A stretch of DNA of 64,000 nucleotides from Neoarius graeffei (lineage: Eukaryota > Chordata > Actinopteri > Siluriformes > Ariidae), in the NCBI RefSeq assembly GCF_027579695.1, contig NC_083577.1:62546741-62610740 (forward strand), in the 5' to 3' direction. Position numbers and translations under genes: made by a program. Below, piece by piece: positions 24,133-35,389 of this stretch; within the stretch, counting starts at the first letter, position 1; the number at the start of each line of letters is the position of its first letter. Under the pieces are notes generated by a model. It ran no database searches. It had not been told where the DNA came from and was given only the letters and a program-made list of their open reading frames with translations.

Positions 24133-24627
24133 TCAAAGTAAACGGCTTGTTTTCGCCATCGATAGGCTCATTATTATAAATGTCGGACAATATGGAAAGG
24201 ATACCTAAAGAGATACACCTGTGTATGTTCACCTCAATAACTGTAAAGAAACTGTAGAAAATGTTTTCTGATATTTATAAAAGGGATTCCTTCCATGTTG
24301 TCAGACACTCAATCATATTGTAGTAATCAGCTAAGTATTCAGGCATTACTTTGGAAATAAACTGCATGACATCTCCATTTGTAAACATCAGAAAATATCA
24401 CCTGTGTGATAATCGACTACAGACACTGCATGGGGTACTGTGTCAGAGTCCAGAAGAAGAGAAAGGTAAAACAATGACTGTAAAAACCGTCATTTTCTAC
24501 AGTTTCTTTACAGTTATTGAGGTAAACAGACACAGTTGTATCTCTGTAAGGATACTTTCCATGTTGTCAGACATTTATAATAACATTATGAGCCTGTCAG
24601 TAGTGAAATCAAGTGGTTTACTTTGAT
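24133..24627. mobile_element. Foldback MITE in PDE11A intron 1
   Basis: Inverted arms of about 110 bp (about 24133-24275 and about 24490-24627) share tcaaagtaaac termini and inner blocks such as 'taactgtaaagaaactgtag'. There is no coding content. It is followed directly by an (ATT)n microsatellite at 24643-24691. Confidence 0.65.
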
Positions 24628-24642
24628 GGGGATGATTGCGCT

Positions 24643-24691
<49 letters not shown>
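24643..24691. repeat. (ATT)n microsatellite
   Basis: About 16 ATT triplets followed by 'tatatagtgctatatatgta', the usual context of a short fish retroelement tail. Confidence 0.88.
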
Positions 24692-24692
<1 letters not shown>

Positions 24693-24882
24693 TATATAGT
24701 GCTATATATGTACACTCTTTAGCACTTTACAATTCAAAAAAAATGCAAACAAACAATAATTATCTTTCAAGTCTAAAATCACTACAGAAAAAAAATTTAA
24801 TCATTAAAACAAGTCAGAATCTAAGAAGCATAAGCTGATTTAAATAGAAAGGTTTTCAACTGTTTCTTGAAATTGTTAATGT

Positions 24883-25243
24883 ATGAGTGGCACAGTGGTG
24901 TAGTGGTTAGCGCTGTCGCCTCACAGCAAGAAGGTCCGGGTTCGAGCCCCATGGCCAGCGAGGGCCTTTCTGTGCAGAGTTTGCATGTTCTCCCCGTGTC
25001 TGCGTGGGTTTCCTCTGGGTGCTCCGGTTTCCCCCACAGTCCAAAGACTTGCAGATTAGGTTAACTGGTGACACTAAATTGACCGTGAGTGTGAATGGTT
25101 GTCTGTGTCTATGTGTCAGCCCTGTGATGACCTGGCGACTTGTGCAGGATGTACCCAGCCTTTCGCCCGTAGTCAGCTGGGATAGGCTCCAGCTTGCCTG
25201 CGACCCTGTAGAACAGGATAAAGCGGCTACAGATAATGAGATG
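24883..25243 (+). mobile_element. tRNA-derived SINE (type A)
   Basis: Plus-strand copy with an 11/12-matching duplication, aattgttaatgt / aatttttaatgt (24871-24882 and 25244-25255). A-box and B-box are intact. It lies in PDE11A intron 1. Confidence 0.9.
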
Positions 25244-25758
25244 AATTTTTAATGTTTACACATGACTTAAATTCTCTCGGCAAGGTATTCCATAACTTGG
25301 GACCTGCGTATAGAATTACATTGTATAACTGTTTTGCGGTTGCCAGTTACAGCATTCTAACTCAATACTCAAGCAATTTCAATTATTTTTGTCTCTAGTA
25401 AATATTTGGACCCAACAAGATGGAAAAATAGAGCCCAGGTTAAAAAAATCCCTAAGTTTTCCTTTAAATCATATGGCATAATATAAGCGGGTCTGTCTGC
25501 CATCAAACATAAAGTTGACCCCAAAAATCCTGAAGTAGAGAAAATGACATATGCTTTGACTATTTTTTATAAGGTTAACATTCATGATTTATGTATTGTA
25601 TATATTTATAAAGCAATAATCAGTACATAAAGACAAACTGAAGGGCTTATTTCCAAACCCTGTTAAATCCATTTTCATTCCAAAACTTATCATTTTTTGG
25701 AAATAAGCCCTTCAATTAAGCATAAAGTTAGTTCAAGTCATGAACAGACATTTATACA

Positions 25759-26112
25759 TCCATCCATTATCTATAACCGCTTATCCTGTGTAGGGTCGTG
25801 GGCAAGCTGGAGTCTATCCCAGCTGGGTGAGAGGCGGGGTACACCCTGGACAAGTCACCAGGTCATCGCAGGGCTGACAAACAACCATTCACACTCACAT
25901 TCACACCCACAGTCAATTTAGAGCCACCAATTAGCCTAACCTGCATGTCTTTGGACTGTGGGGGAAACCGGAGCACCCGGAGGAAACCCACACAAACACG
26001 GGGAGAACATGCAAACTCCACACAGAAAGGCCCTCGCCGGTCGCTGAGCTGGAACCCAGAACCTTCTTGCTGTAAGGCGACAGTTCTAACCACTACACCA
26101 CTGTGCGACCCA
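25759..26112 (-). mobile_element. tRNA-derived SINE (type A, 'catccatc' tail)
   Basis: Minus-strand copy with a 10/11 duplication, acatttataca / acatttacaca (25748-25758 and 26113-26123). Its tail reads 'catccatccatta' rather than the (GATGA)n of other copies, the same tail subtype as in the 28.4-30 kb array. The interval 26124-26528 shows nothing recognisable. Confidence 0.88.
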
Positions 26113-26528
26113 ACATTTACACATAACTGAATTTATTTCAACATGTCCCAAATTACCAAACATGTTATTAAGAAATTGTTTGCAATCAGTCTTGACAAAG
26201 CCATGGTTTCTTAGATTAGGATTATAAACATGTTTCCTTCACTATTTGCTTTATTAATGACAAGAAAGATTTAGAAATTTGGAAATTCAAAAACCAAATC
26301 CAAATTATCATTCACTATTGGGATACTTTTCATTTTGTGAGCTGCAATCTTTTGTGAGTTTCCACCAACAGAGACAGAAGATTTTTACTAAATCTATCAA
26401 AACATGTTAAGGATTATTGGATGCAAATGGAATACTCATTTACTAGAATACAGTATGCTACTTTACAGGACCTCTATGCAATCTGTGTCAGTGATAGACT
26501 TATTCATGATAATTGCATCATACTGTCG

Positions 26529-27897
26529 ATGACTATATTTCTCAAGTTATTTCATTCACATCTGATATGATTGATAAGTGATGCTTTGTTATGAAATGAA
26601 AATTGTCTTAGAAGCTGCCTTACAGGACTAAATATCTCGACTCTCTACATCTTAAGGCTTTCCCAACTTCAGCTGCTGCTTTTGATGACTATCTGTTGCT
26701 TGTTCCATAGTCAATAAATTTTTTGTCTTGTTTTACTTACAGTATAGTCCTATAGCTATAAGAACCAGTAGTCAGTGGAAACTCTCAACTCTTTCATAAT
26801 TTTTTCATTTCAAAGGCTTGTTAGTGAAGATGAGTGAAGACTGACAGACCAATTAACTTGAGTCGAGGACAGGACAGATCCTATGGAGAAATGAAGAGAG
26901 GGCTTTTTTTAGGGAAGCTAATCAATTCAGTAATCTATAGCTTCAGTCAGCTCATTATTTAACAGATCTCATGTAGGGAGTTAATGATCAGATTCTGGTA
27001 ATGGGTTACTACATGTCATGACTGAGAATAAAACCATTCAGATCAAGCAAAGTAGGTAATGGCTTAATCTCTAAATAAAACGATCCTTTTTTTTTCATGA
27101 GCTGTTAGTCTTTCGCACCTGATACGCGTTGGGGATAAAACAGTCTCTCCATGCTCAGCAATATAACCTATAATCCCTTTCCTCCGTGGAACCTGGACTT
27201 CATCTGAGACCCCGTCCACACGTAGCCGGGTATCTGCTAAATCGAAGATATTTTTCTACGTTTTGGCCTGTCATCCACATGAAAACACATCAAAAACGAA
27301 TATTTAAAAAAACTCCGGGCAAAGTGAAGATTTTTGAAAACTCCGTGTATGCCTTTTCATGTAGACAGAGATAACCGGAGTTTTGCATTTTAGAATGTCA
27401 CAATCTGCGCCAAAAAAATGACAACAAATCTGCCCTGACGTCAAACGTGCGACCTTTGTTTACTGCAGAAGCCAGATTAAGCATGGACAAAGAGTAATGG
27501 ATCGGAGTAGTGCCTTAAAAGCGTTAATTATTGTGCAGGTGCTATTTACATGTTTAATTTTAGAAGCTCAACTACTGCTGATGTGATTAGGGGGTAGGAT
27601 TTGGGGAAATAATCCCATCTACAGGTTTGGAATGCTTATGAATGTGATTGAAAACGCAGATGTTCGGTTATGTGTGGAAGGGAATTTTTTCGAAGACGAG
27701 GTGGTGTGGATAAAACATTTTTATAAACGGAGGGGGGGAAAATGTTCGGTTTTAAAAATACCCGGCTACGTGTGTACATGGCCTGAGAGTTGCTGAGGGA
27801 TAGCAGAACAGTGGTCCCGGCATGCATGTCAAAAAATTTGGAAACCAGAGTTTTTTTATTGGCAGTGCCTTCCACTCGGAAGAGTGAGCAGCGTTCC
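26529..27897 (-). pseudogene. Tandem partial duplication of PDE11A intron 1 plus the 3' end of exon 1
   Basis: The block 26529-27897 is a diverged copy of 27898 to about 30297 (ignoring the SINE array and a MITE). Both start 'tgactatatttctcaagtta'. It contains a copy of the last ~190 bp of PDE11A exon 1 (27783 to about 27892 plus 27119-27208), with the donor 'cag|gtgcg' still present at 27119/27118. It encodes EGTANKKTLVSKFFDMHAGTT before a MITE cuts it. Past the MITE a one-base deletion (GTTTTATCCCC versus GTTAACATCCCC) shifts the frame. A Trp codon (tgg) is also changed to cgg. It is therefore a pseudo-exon in intron 1 of the functional gene. Confidence 0.85.
27209..27782. mobile_element. 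MITE inserted in the PDE11A pseudo-exon
   Basis: About 575 bp with inverted termini sharing ACACGTAGCCGGGTAT (left) and its complement ATACCCGGCTACGTGTG (right). The intact exon (about 30194) reads straight through the insertion point (catctgag|ttgctg), which proves insertion after duplication or into only one copy. There is a ctgag repeat at both flanks, but the target-site length is uncertain. No transposase frame. Confidence 0.8.
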
Positions 27898-28410
27898 TGA
27901 CTATATTTCTCAAGTTATTTCATTCACATCTGATATGATTGATTGATAAAAGTGATGCTTTGTTATGAAATGAAAGTTGTCTTAGAAGCTGCCTTACAGG
28001 ACTAAATATCTCGACTCTCTACATCTTAAGGCTTTCCCAACTTCAGCTGCTGCTTTCGATGACTATCTGTTGCTTGTTTCATAGTCAAGAAATTTTTTGT
28101 CTTGTTTTACTTATAGTCCTATAGCTATAAGAACCAGTAGTCAGTGGAAACTCTCAACTCTTTCATAATTTCTCATTTCAAAGGTTTGTTAGAGAAGGTG
28201 AGTGAAGACTGACAGACCAATTAACTTGAGTCGAGGACAGGACAGGACAGGACAGATCATATGGAGAAATGAAGAGAGGGCTTTTTTAAATTTAGGGAAG
28301 CTAATCAATTCAGTAATCTATAGCTTCAGTCAGCTCATTATTTAACAGCTCTCATGTAGGGAGTTAATGATCAGAATGGGTTACTACATGTCATGACTGA
28401 GAATAAAACT

Positions 28411-30060
28411 CTTCAGATCATCCATCCATCCATCATCTGTAGCAGCTTATCCTGTCCTACAGGGTCGCAGGCAAGCTGGAGCCTATCCCAGCTGACTATG
28501 GGCGAGAGGCGGGGTACACCCTGGACAAGTCACCAGGTCACTGCAGGGCTGACACATAGAGACAAACAACCATTCACACTCACATAGGTCAATTTGGAGC
28601 CCCCAATTAGCCTAACCTGCATGTCTTTGGACTGTGGGGGAAACCGGAGCACCCAGAGGAAACCCTCGCAGACACGGGGAGAACATGCAAACTCCACACA
28701 GAAAGACCCTTGTTGGCGGCTGGGCTCGAACCCGGACCTTCTTGCTGTGAGGTGACAGCGCTAACCACTACACCACCGTGCCACCCCTTCAGATCATTCC
28801 TAAGCAAAGTAGATAATGACCTAATCTCTAAATAAAACCATCCATCCATCCATTATCTGTAGCCACTTATCCTGTTCTACAGGGTCGCAGGCAAGCTGGA
28901 GTCTATCCCAGCTGACTATGGGCGTGAGGCGGGGTACACCCTGGACAAGTCGCCAGGCTGACACAGAGACAAACAACCATTCACACTCACATTCACACCT
29001 ACGGTCAATTTAGAGTCACCAATTAGCCTAACCTGCATGTCTCTGGACTGTGGGGGAAACCGGAGCACCTGGAGGAAACAGACACAGGGAGAACATGCAA
29101 ACTCCGCACAGAAAGACCCTCGTCGGCCGCTGGGCTCGAACCCAGGACCTTTTTGCTGTGAGGTGACAGTGCTAACCAATACACCACCGTGCCACCCCTT
29201 CAGATCATTCCTAAGCAAAGTAGATAATGACCTAATCTCTAAATAAAACCATCCATCCATCCATCCATTGTCTGTAGCCACTTATCCTGTTCTACAGGGT
29301 CGCAGGCAAGTTGGAGCCTATCCCAGCTGACTATGGGCGTGAGGCGGGGTACACCCTGGACAAGTCGCCAGGCTGACACAGAGACAAACAACCATTCACA
29401 CTCACATTCACACCTACGGTCAATTTAGAGTCACCAATTAGCCTAACCTGCATGTCTCTGGACTGTAGGGGAAACCGGAGCACCTGGAGGAAACAGACAC
29501 AGGGAGAACATGAAAACTCTACACAGAAAGACCCTCGTCGGCTGCCGTGCTCGAACCCAGGACCTTCTTGCTGTAAGGCGACAGTGCTAACCAATACACC
29601 ACCGTGCCGCCCCTTCAGATCATTCCTAAGCAAAGTAGATAATGACCTAACCTCTAAATAAAACCATCCATCCATCGATCCATTGTCTGTAGCCACTTAT
29701 CCTGTTCTACAGGGTCGCAGGCAAGTTGGAGCCTATCCCAGCTGACTATGGGCGAGAGGCGGGGTACACCCTGGACAAGTCACCAGGCTGACACAGAGAC
29801 AAACAACCATTCACACTCACATTCACACCTACGGTCAATTTAGAGTCACCAATTAGCATAACCTGCATGTCTTTGGACTGTGGGGGAAACCGGAGCACCC
29901 GGAGGAAACAGACACAGGGAGAACATGCAAACTCTACACAGAAAGACCCTCGTCGGCTGCCGTGCTCGAACCCAGGACCTTCTTGCTGTAAGGCGACAGT
30001 GCTAACCAATACACCACCGTGCTGCCCCTTCAGATCATTCCCAAGCAAAGTAGGTAATGA
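28411..30060 (-). repeat. Four-copy 415-bp tandem array of a SINE plus intron sequence
   Basis: The first SINE (28422-28786) has an 11-bp duplication, cttcagatcat, at 28411-28421 and 28787-28797. The SINE together with about 50 bp of downstream intron ('aagcaaagtagataatgacc' block) is then repeated. Landmark positions 28621, 29037, 29452 and 29867 ('atgtctttgg/ctctgg') give spacings of 416, 415 and 415. Units 2-4 share a deletion in the SINE that unit 1 lacks ('ggtcactgcagg' segment missing), so unit 2 was the template for further expansion. Confidence 0.9.
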
Positions 30061-30107
30061 CCTAATCTCTAAATAAAACTATTCTTTTATTTTTCATTCT
30101 TTCGCAC

Positions 30108-30881
30108 CTGATACGCATCGGGGATGTTAACAGTCTCTCCATGCTCAGCAACATAACCTATAATCCCTTTCCCCCATGGAACCTGGACTTCATCTGAGTT
30201 GCTGAAGGATGGCAGGACAGTGGTCCCAGCGTGCACGTCAAAAAATTTGGAAACCAGAGTTTTTTTATTCGCAGTGCCTTCCACTAGGAAGAGTGAGCAT
30301 CGATCCGCATCGACCATGATGCATACAAACACCAGGATCTTGTAGCTCAGGCTGGTTAAATCCAGGTCATTGGAAATGTCTTTGACCAGCTCCAGGAAGA
30401 ACTCGCGCTCGTTGTGCTCTTTGAGGTAATATTTAAAGTCCACGGCGGTGGACGGATACTGTGGGATGTTGACTCGGGACTCGAGCAGAGCGGACAGGAT
30501 GTGTGCTGTGGTCGGGGGTAAGGAGCTGGCTTTCCTCAGCAAAGCGCGTCTCCGCATGCTGCTCAGCGGCTCCTGAGCTCGGGAGTTCACGTGCTCGTCG
30601 TACGTCCGGTTCGCGTTGACGGCTTTGGAGCGAGCGAAAGTTTTGCGCAGCTCTTTGTGCGATGCTCTCCGCTGCAGCCCGTCTCCTTTACTCGCCCAGC
30701 TGTCCTTACACACATGCGATTTCTCCGGGTCCGTCGTGGCAATTTTATATGCTTGGTGCGTTTTGAGCCATTTTTCTACCATACTGTATTTCCCTTTTCT
30801 GTTCAGATAGTCCTCAAACAACTCAGGGTGGTTATCCAGGAAAGTTTCAACATCCGAAAACACCATATTAGGCACCGCCAT
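30108..30881 (-). CDS. pde11a: PDE11A coding exon 1 (N-terminus and GAF-A, PDE11A4-type)
   Basis: The minus-strand ATG at 30881-30879 (strong context, aacaATGG) opens 258 codons to ...NIPDAYQ, where the donor cag|gtgcg at 30108/30107 ends the exon in phase 0. The start MAVPNMVFSDVETFLDNHPE corresponds to the long PDE11A4-type N-terminus. It lacks the Gly/Ser-rich insertion known from the human protein (residues about 45-70 here are a short Lys/Asp-rich stretch). RRAS at residues 71-74 and RKTF at 79-82 align with the human N-terminal PKA/PKG phosphorylation region (Ser117/Ser124), with Thr in place of the second Ser. GAF-A starts at about residue 160 (REFFLELVKDISNDLDL...DADRCSLFLVEG). The product would hydrolyse cAMP and cGMP. 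The next exon is at 23851-23693. Confidence 0.95.
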
Positions 30882-31300
30882 TGTTTATCACTTTACAGAA
30901 TAAACTGCCAATTTGGAGGAAGTGTTCGATACGCAAAAGAATTCAAGCTCGGTTTCTGCTGGAAGCAGACTAATAAAGCCCATGCATGCAACTTCAGCAT
31001 CCGTTTTGGTCCAGGTGATTCTGACCTGCCATGAAGTCCGCTTTCACTTCTCGCTTCCTGAACATCTCCACACAGTGTGGGACACGCCGAGGTTCCGGCT
31101 CCATGCTTGTGAGCGGACGCGCCAGAGAGAGCATCCTCTCGAATAACTTGAGCTTCCGCCTCATTGTGAACCGGAGCGCAGCATCAGCACCAGCGCGCTG
31201 AGCGAGCAGCAGAGCGTGTCGTAGATCCGCCAGTGACGTCAGATGATGCGCTCCTTTATGTCCAACCCACGTCACATCCACGTATTCCATGTCAGAAACG
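30882..31300 (-). promoter_or_regulatory. PDE11A 5' region with a consensus CRE
   Basis: A GC-rich, CpG-containing stretch upstream of the PDE11A start. A palindromic cAMP-response element TGACGTCA is at 31234-31241, about 355 bp upstream of the ATG. A 98-codon upstream frame (31290-30994) starts in a good Kozak context (gacATGG) and closes before the main ATG; it could be an uORF if transcription starts above it. The transcription start cannot be located from sequence. Confidence 0.55.
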
Positions 31301-31615
31301 CTCTCAGCAATGTTAATTAGGAAATAATGATTTGTTTCTTTAGGCTACTGCAGATTCAGAACAAGACATGTGGAGGGTTTTTTTTTCAACTGATATCACA
31401 GTGCTCTCAAATCAGATTTTAATTCCTCCCGACATGTACATGGAATTTTTCTTTCTTTCAACAACTATCTAGTGCTAATGTAGATAAAGGACTATGCATG
31501 GTGGTGAAAAAAAAATAAGAAAAAAGTTATCATTACCAAGCATGATTGACAGATCATTAGATGGATAGTTTAAGACACTCCCTTATTGTGAAATATAATA
31601 CGCCTCAATTATCAT

Positions 31616-31939
31616 CCATCCATTATCCTGTACAGGGTCGCAGGCAAGCTGGAGCCTATCCCAGCTGACTATGGGTGAGAGAGGTGGGGTACAGATCATC
31701 GCAGGGCTGACACACAGAGACAAACAACCATTCACACTCACATAGGTCCATTTGGAGCCACCAATTAGCCTAACCTGCATGTCTTTGGACTGTGGGGGAA
31801 ACCGGAGCACCCGGAGGAAAGCACACGGGGAGAACATGCAAACTCCACACAGAAAGGCCCTCATCAGACATTGGGCTCGAACCCAGGACCTTCTTGCTGT
31901 GAGGCGACAGTGCTAACCACTACACCACCGTGCCGCCCT
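31616..31939 (-). mobile_element. tRNA-derived SINE (type A)
   Basis: Minus-strand copy with a perfect 12-bp duplication, ctcaattatcat (31604-31615 and 31940-31951). It is shortened internally. 31320-31600 and 31955-32255 contain no recognisable feature. Confidence 0.9.
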
Positions 31940-32261
31940 CTCAATTATCATATTAAAATCTATTATATTAAGGCATACCTTAGAAAACAAATAATGGTTC
32001 TACCACAGTTTCAAGAAATCGCGCCCTCCAGTGGTTATGGCAGGTATTGCAGTTTAGTGATAGGATACAGGGCGCAAATAAACGAGCAAATGGGTGGCTG
32101 TATCACACTGTATGTCAGTTTACAGCAAAAACATCTTCGAATTTGTGGGAAGGTTTGAAATTTTTGAAAATTGTTCTTCACCATATGTTTCCATACAATT
32201 TCACAGAGCGTGAGCAAATTTTCTTCAGATGAATGGCCAAAAGTCATGATCCAGATAGAAG

Positions 32262-32336
32262 AAACCTTTATTTGTCACATGCACACTTCAAGCACAGTGA
32301 AATTCATCCTCTGCATTTAACCCATCTGAAGCAGTG

Positions 32337-32401
<65 letters not shown>

Positions 32402-32668
32402 CAGTGGGCAGCCACACTAGAGCGCCCAGGGAGCAGTCAGGGGTTAGATGCCTTGCTCAAGGACACTTCAGCCCAAGGCTGCTCCACGTTAACCTAACTG
32501 CATGTCTTTGAACTATGGGGGAAACCGGAGCACCCGGAGGAAACCCACGCGGACACAGGGAGAACATGCAAACTCCACACAGAAAAACCCTCACTAGCCA
32601 CTGGGCTTGAACCCAGAACCTTCTTGCTGTGAGGCGACCGTGCTAACCACTACACCACCGCGCCGCCC
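32262..32668 (-). mobile_element. SINE type B with (CA)n
   Basis: The tRNA-like head (right end) is the same as type A, but the distal half is a different module ('catttaacccatctgaagca...gaacac', then a (CA)n run at 32338-32398 and 'agagcagtgggcagcca'). Related copies are at 47548-47930, 53669-54040 and 54137-54476. Possible short duplication catgat at both ends. Confidence 0.78.
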
Positions 32669-32669
32669 A

Positions 32670-33425
32670 TGATGTGTGAAGCTGATAGACATATCCCAGA
32701 AGACTTGCAGCCAAAAGTGGTATTGACCAGAAAGACAAATAGCAGGAAATTTCTCTACAATGGCAAGGCCATTAATTTTGTGTTTGCTGGATTTGATATC
32801 AAATGATATCAGATTATAGATCAGATATTCAGCTTTAATGCCTGGACATTTACATCTAAATATGTTGAGGGATAAAAAACAGAATATGGCACCTTTGGTG
32901 GCAGACCACCCAATTTTTAGGTGAGCAAGGTACTGGAACAGATAGTCTTAAAGAAAATAACACTTTTAAGTATTATTAAAATAATATTAAAATCTTTGGT
33001 TGCATATTCCTTACTTGTAGTAACAGTATCAAACTGTTGCATTCTTCTTTTGTGATGCTTTTCCAGGCTTGTACCACAGTTTCTGCCAGTTGTGTTGATC
33101 TGTCCGTTTGTCAGTTTGTTTGTTTGTTGGTGCTCTAGCGTCGTCATTTATTGACCAATCTTCACCAAAGTGCACAGGATAACTTACTAGGGTCACACAA
33201 AGACATCATTAGTTTTTGGTGGGTCAAGGTCAAAGGTCAAGGTCACTAAGGTCAAATCTTGTAGAAACACCTAATCGGCCATAACTTCCGTTTCTTTGTG
33301 ATTTTTGCAAGTATCGTGCTCTGCACAAGTTTTCATTTGTTTGTTTGTTTGTTTGTTTGTTTGTTTGTTTGTTTGTGGGTGTCTCCATTTAGTCTCATCT
33401 ACAGGAGGTGAAATGCCGCTTGGTT
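32670..33425. other. Repeat-like sequence with AGGTCA half-sites and (GTTT)n
   Basis: No gene. Four AGGTCA half-sites lie at 33227-33232, 33234-33239, 33240-33245 and 33249-33254. The first pair is spaced as a DR1. A (GTTT)n microsatellite is at 33335-33376. Confidence 0.5.
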
Positions 33426-33429
33426 GGGT

Positions 33430-34340
33430 TAAGGTCTAGTAATTCACTTGGTCAGTCTAAAACCTTCCACTTTTCCCCCTGGTGAAGTCCTTTGTTGTGT
33501 TGGCTGTGTGTTTTGGCTCATTTTCTTGCTGCATGAAGTTCCTCCCAATTACACTCGATGCATTTCTCTGTAAATTGGCAGACAGAATGTTTCTGTAGAA
33601 TTCTGAATTCATTCTGCTGCAACTATCATGAGTTCCATCAATAAAGATCAGTGAATCTGCTCCAGATGCAGCCCAAGCCATGACACTATACCTCCACAGT
33701 GCTTGACCGATGAGCTTGTGTGTTTTGGATCATGAGCAGATCCTTTATTTCTCCTCACTTTGGCCTTTCCATCACCTTGGTAGAGGTTAATTCTGGTTAC
33801 AGAATGTTTGAGGCTCATCTCTGTATTTCTATGTGAATTCCAATCCTGCCTTCTGATTCTGATGCTGATGAGCGGCTTGCATCTCGATCCACCCCTGCAC
33901 TGTGGAAGGTTATTGATGATGTCACTGATTGTTGTTTTTGTGATTTTTCTTCACAGCTCTCATAATATTTCTGTCCTCAACTGCTGTTGTTTTTCTTGGC
34001 GAAACTGTTTGATGCCTGGTTGTTTGTACACCAGTGATTTCTTTCCTTTTTAGAACATTCCAAATGATTGCCTGTGCCCAATGCTTGTGCAATGGCTCTG
34101 AATGATTCTCCCTCTTTACTTAGCTTCAAAATGGCTTTTCTCCCATAGACAGCTGTTTGATCTTCATGTTAGTGCATAATTCTTTTAAAGAACAGTCTTC
34201 ATAAGTTACACCCAGGGTTCAAACCAAGAGGAGAAATTTAGAGCTATTAACTGTTTAAACAATCACCCTAACATGTTCTAAGTTTTTCGAAGATGACTTC
34301 AGTATACAAGTATAGTCCTTTGGGAGGGGACTGTATATAC
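33430..34340 (-). pseudogene. Highly decayed Tc1-like transposase
   Basis: A minus-strand frame at 33681-33457 encodes ...FYRNILSANLQ...FMQQENEPKHTANTTKDF, the second catalytic block of Tc1-type transposases, with the Asp of DNDPKH changed to Glu (ENEPKH). More N-terminal remnants can be read in shifted frames up to about 34200 (for example a VEDRNI-like block). The right end at about 34316-34338 (ggaggggactgta) resembles a Tc1-type terminus. The left terminus was not found. Confidence 0.65.
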
Positions 34341-34387
34341 TTACACATGGGTTTCCTCTGGGTTCTCTGGTTTCCACTCACCTCCCA

Positions 34388-34421
34388 CAAATGAATAAAT
34401 GATTATTCATTTATTCATTTG
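34388..34421. repeat. 15-bp-stem hairpin at the L2 junction
   Basis: Arms 34388-34402 and 34407-34421 (caaatgaataaatga and its complement) with a 4-base loop. It lies directly before the poly-C tract that begins the L2-3' end. Confidence 0.85.
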
Positions 34422-35383
34422 TGTTTTCTCTCCCCCCCCCCCCCCCCAATCTGTCCCTCTGAGTTACATGTCGGTCCTGGGATCGAGATGCTGACCTCTT
34501 CTGCTCCTCAGACTTGCTTGATCCATCCTAGTGCCCTGTGTCTGGTTGGAGTCTCATCGCATCGCTCCTGTGGAGGACGGCCCCATGAGGATAGTTGAAA
34601 GTCGACACCTGGAGGATGCTCTGGACTCTTACAGTAATGCTTTTATGGCTGAGGACTACAGTTGACTTGCTAACTTTAGGACTGCAGTTGTCATGAACAG
34701 TTTTACACTCAAGTTTCCATCAATGAAGAGTTTACAACATCAACGAAACTGACTTCATGTTAAAACTGTTAATATTATAGTCATGCTGTCTGTTGGGCGG
34801 CACGGTGATGTAGTGGTTAGCGCTGTCACCTCACAGCAAGAAGGTCCGGGTTCGAGCCCCGTGGCCGGCGAGGGCCTTTCTGTGCGGAGTTTGCATGTTC
34901 TCCCCGTGTCCGCGTGGGTTTCCTCCGAGTGCTCCGGTTTCCCCCACAGTCCAAAGACATGCAGGTTAGGTTAACTGGTGACTCTAAATTGACCGTAGGT
35001 GTGAATGTGAGTGTGAATGGTTGTCTGTGTCTATGTGTCAGCCCTGTGATGACCTGGTGACTTGTCCAGGGTGTACCCCGCCTTTCACCCATAGTCAGCT
35101 GGGATAGGCTCCAGCTTGCTTGCGACCCTGTAGAACAGGATAAAGCGGCTACAGATAATGAGATGAGATGAGATGAGATGAGATGAGATGAGATGAGATG
35201 AGATGCTGTCTGTTATTGCCCAAATGAGGATGGGTTCCCTTTTGAGTCTGGTTCCTTTCGAGGTTTCTTCCTCATGTCGTCTGAGAGAGTTTTTCCTTGC
35301 CACCGTCGCCACAGGCGTGCTCATTGGGGATAGATTAGGGATAAAATTATACATATAAATATATACAAATAAACTTGACTTGA
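34421..35383 (+). mobile_element. Solo L2-type 3' end, split by a SINE
   Basis: Same sequence as 17940-18545: a poly-C tract, 'gagatgctgacctcttctgc', 'ggaggatgctctggactctt', ending in a (CTTGA)n tail. No RT sequence is upstream, so it is a severely 5'-truncated insertion. It is interrupted by the SINE at 34795-35202. Confidence 0.88.
34795..35202 (+). mobile_element. tRNA-derived SINE (type A) inside the L2 3' end
   Basis: Perfect 12-bp duplication, atgctgtctgtt (34783-34794 and 35203-35214). Full-length head with A/B boxes and an extended (GATGA)n tail of about 10 units at 35157-35202, a sign of relative youth. Confidence 0.95.
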
Positions 35384-35389
35384 CTTGAT

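Noticed and set aside
28411-30060. CRISPR-like regular array
   Set aside because: The period is 415 bp with SINE content, in a vertebrate-type genome; there are no short direct repeats with unique spacers.
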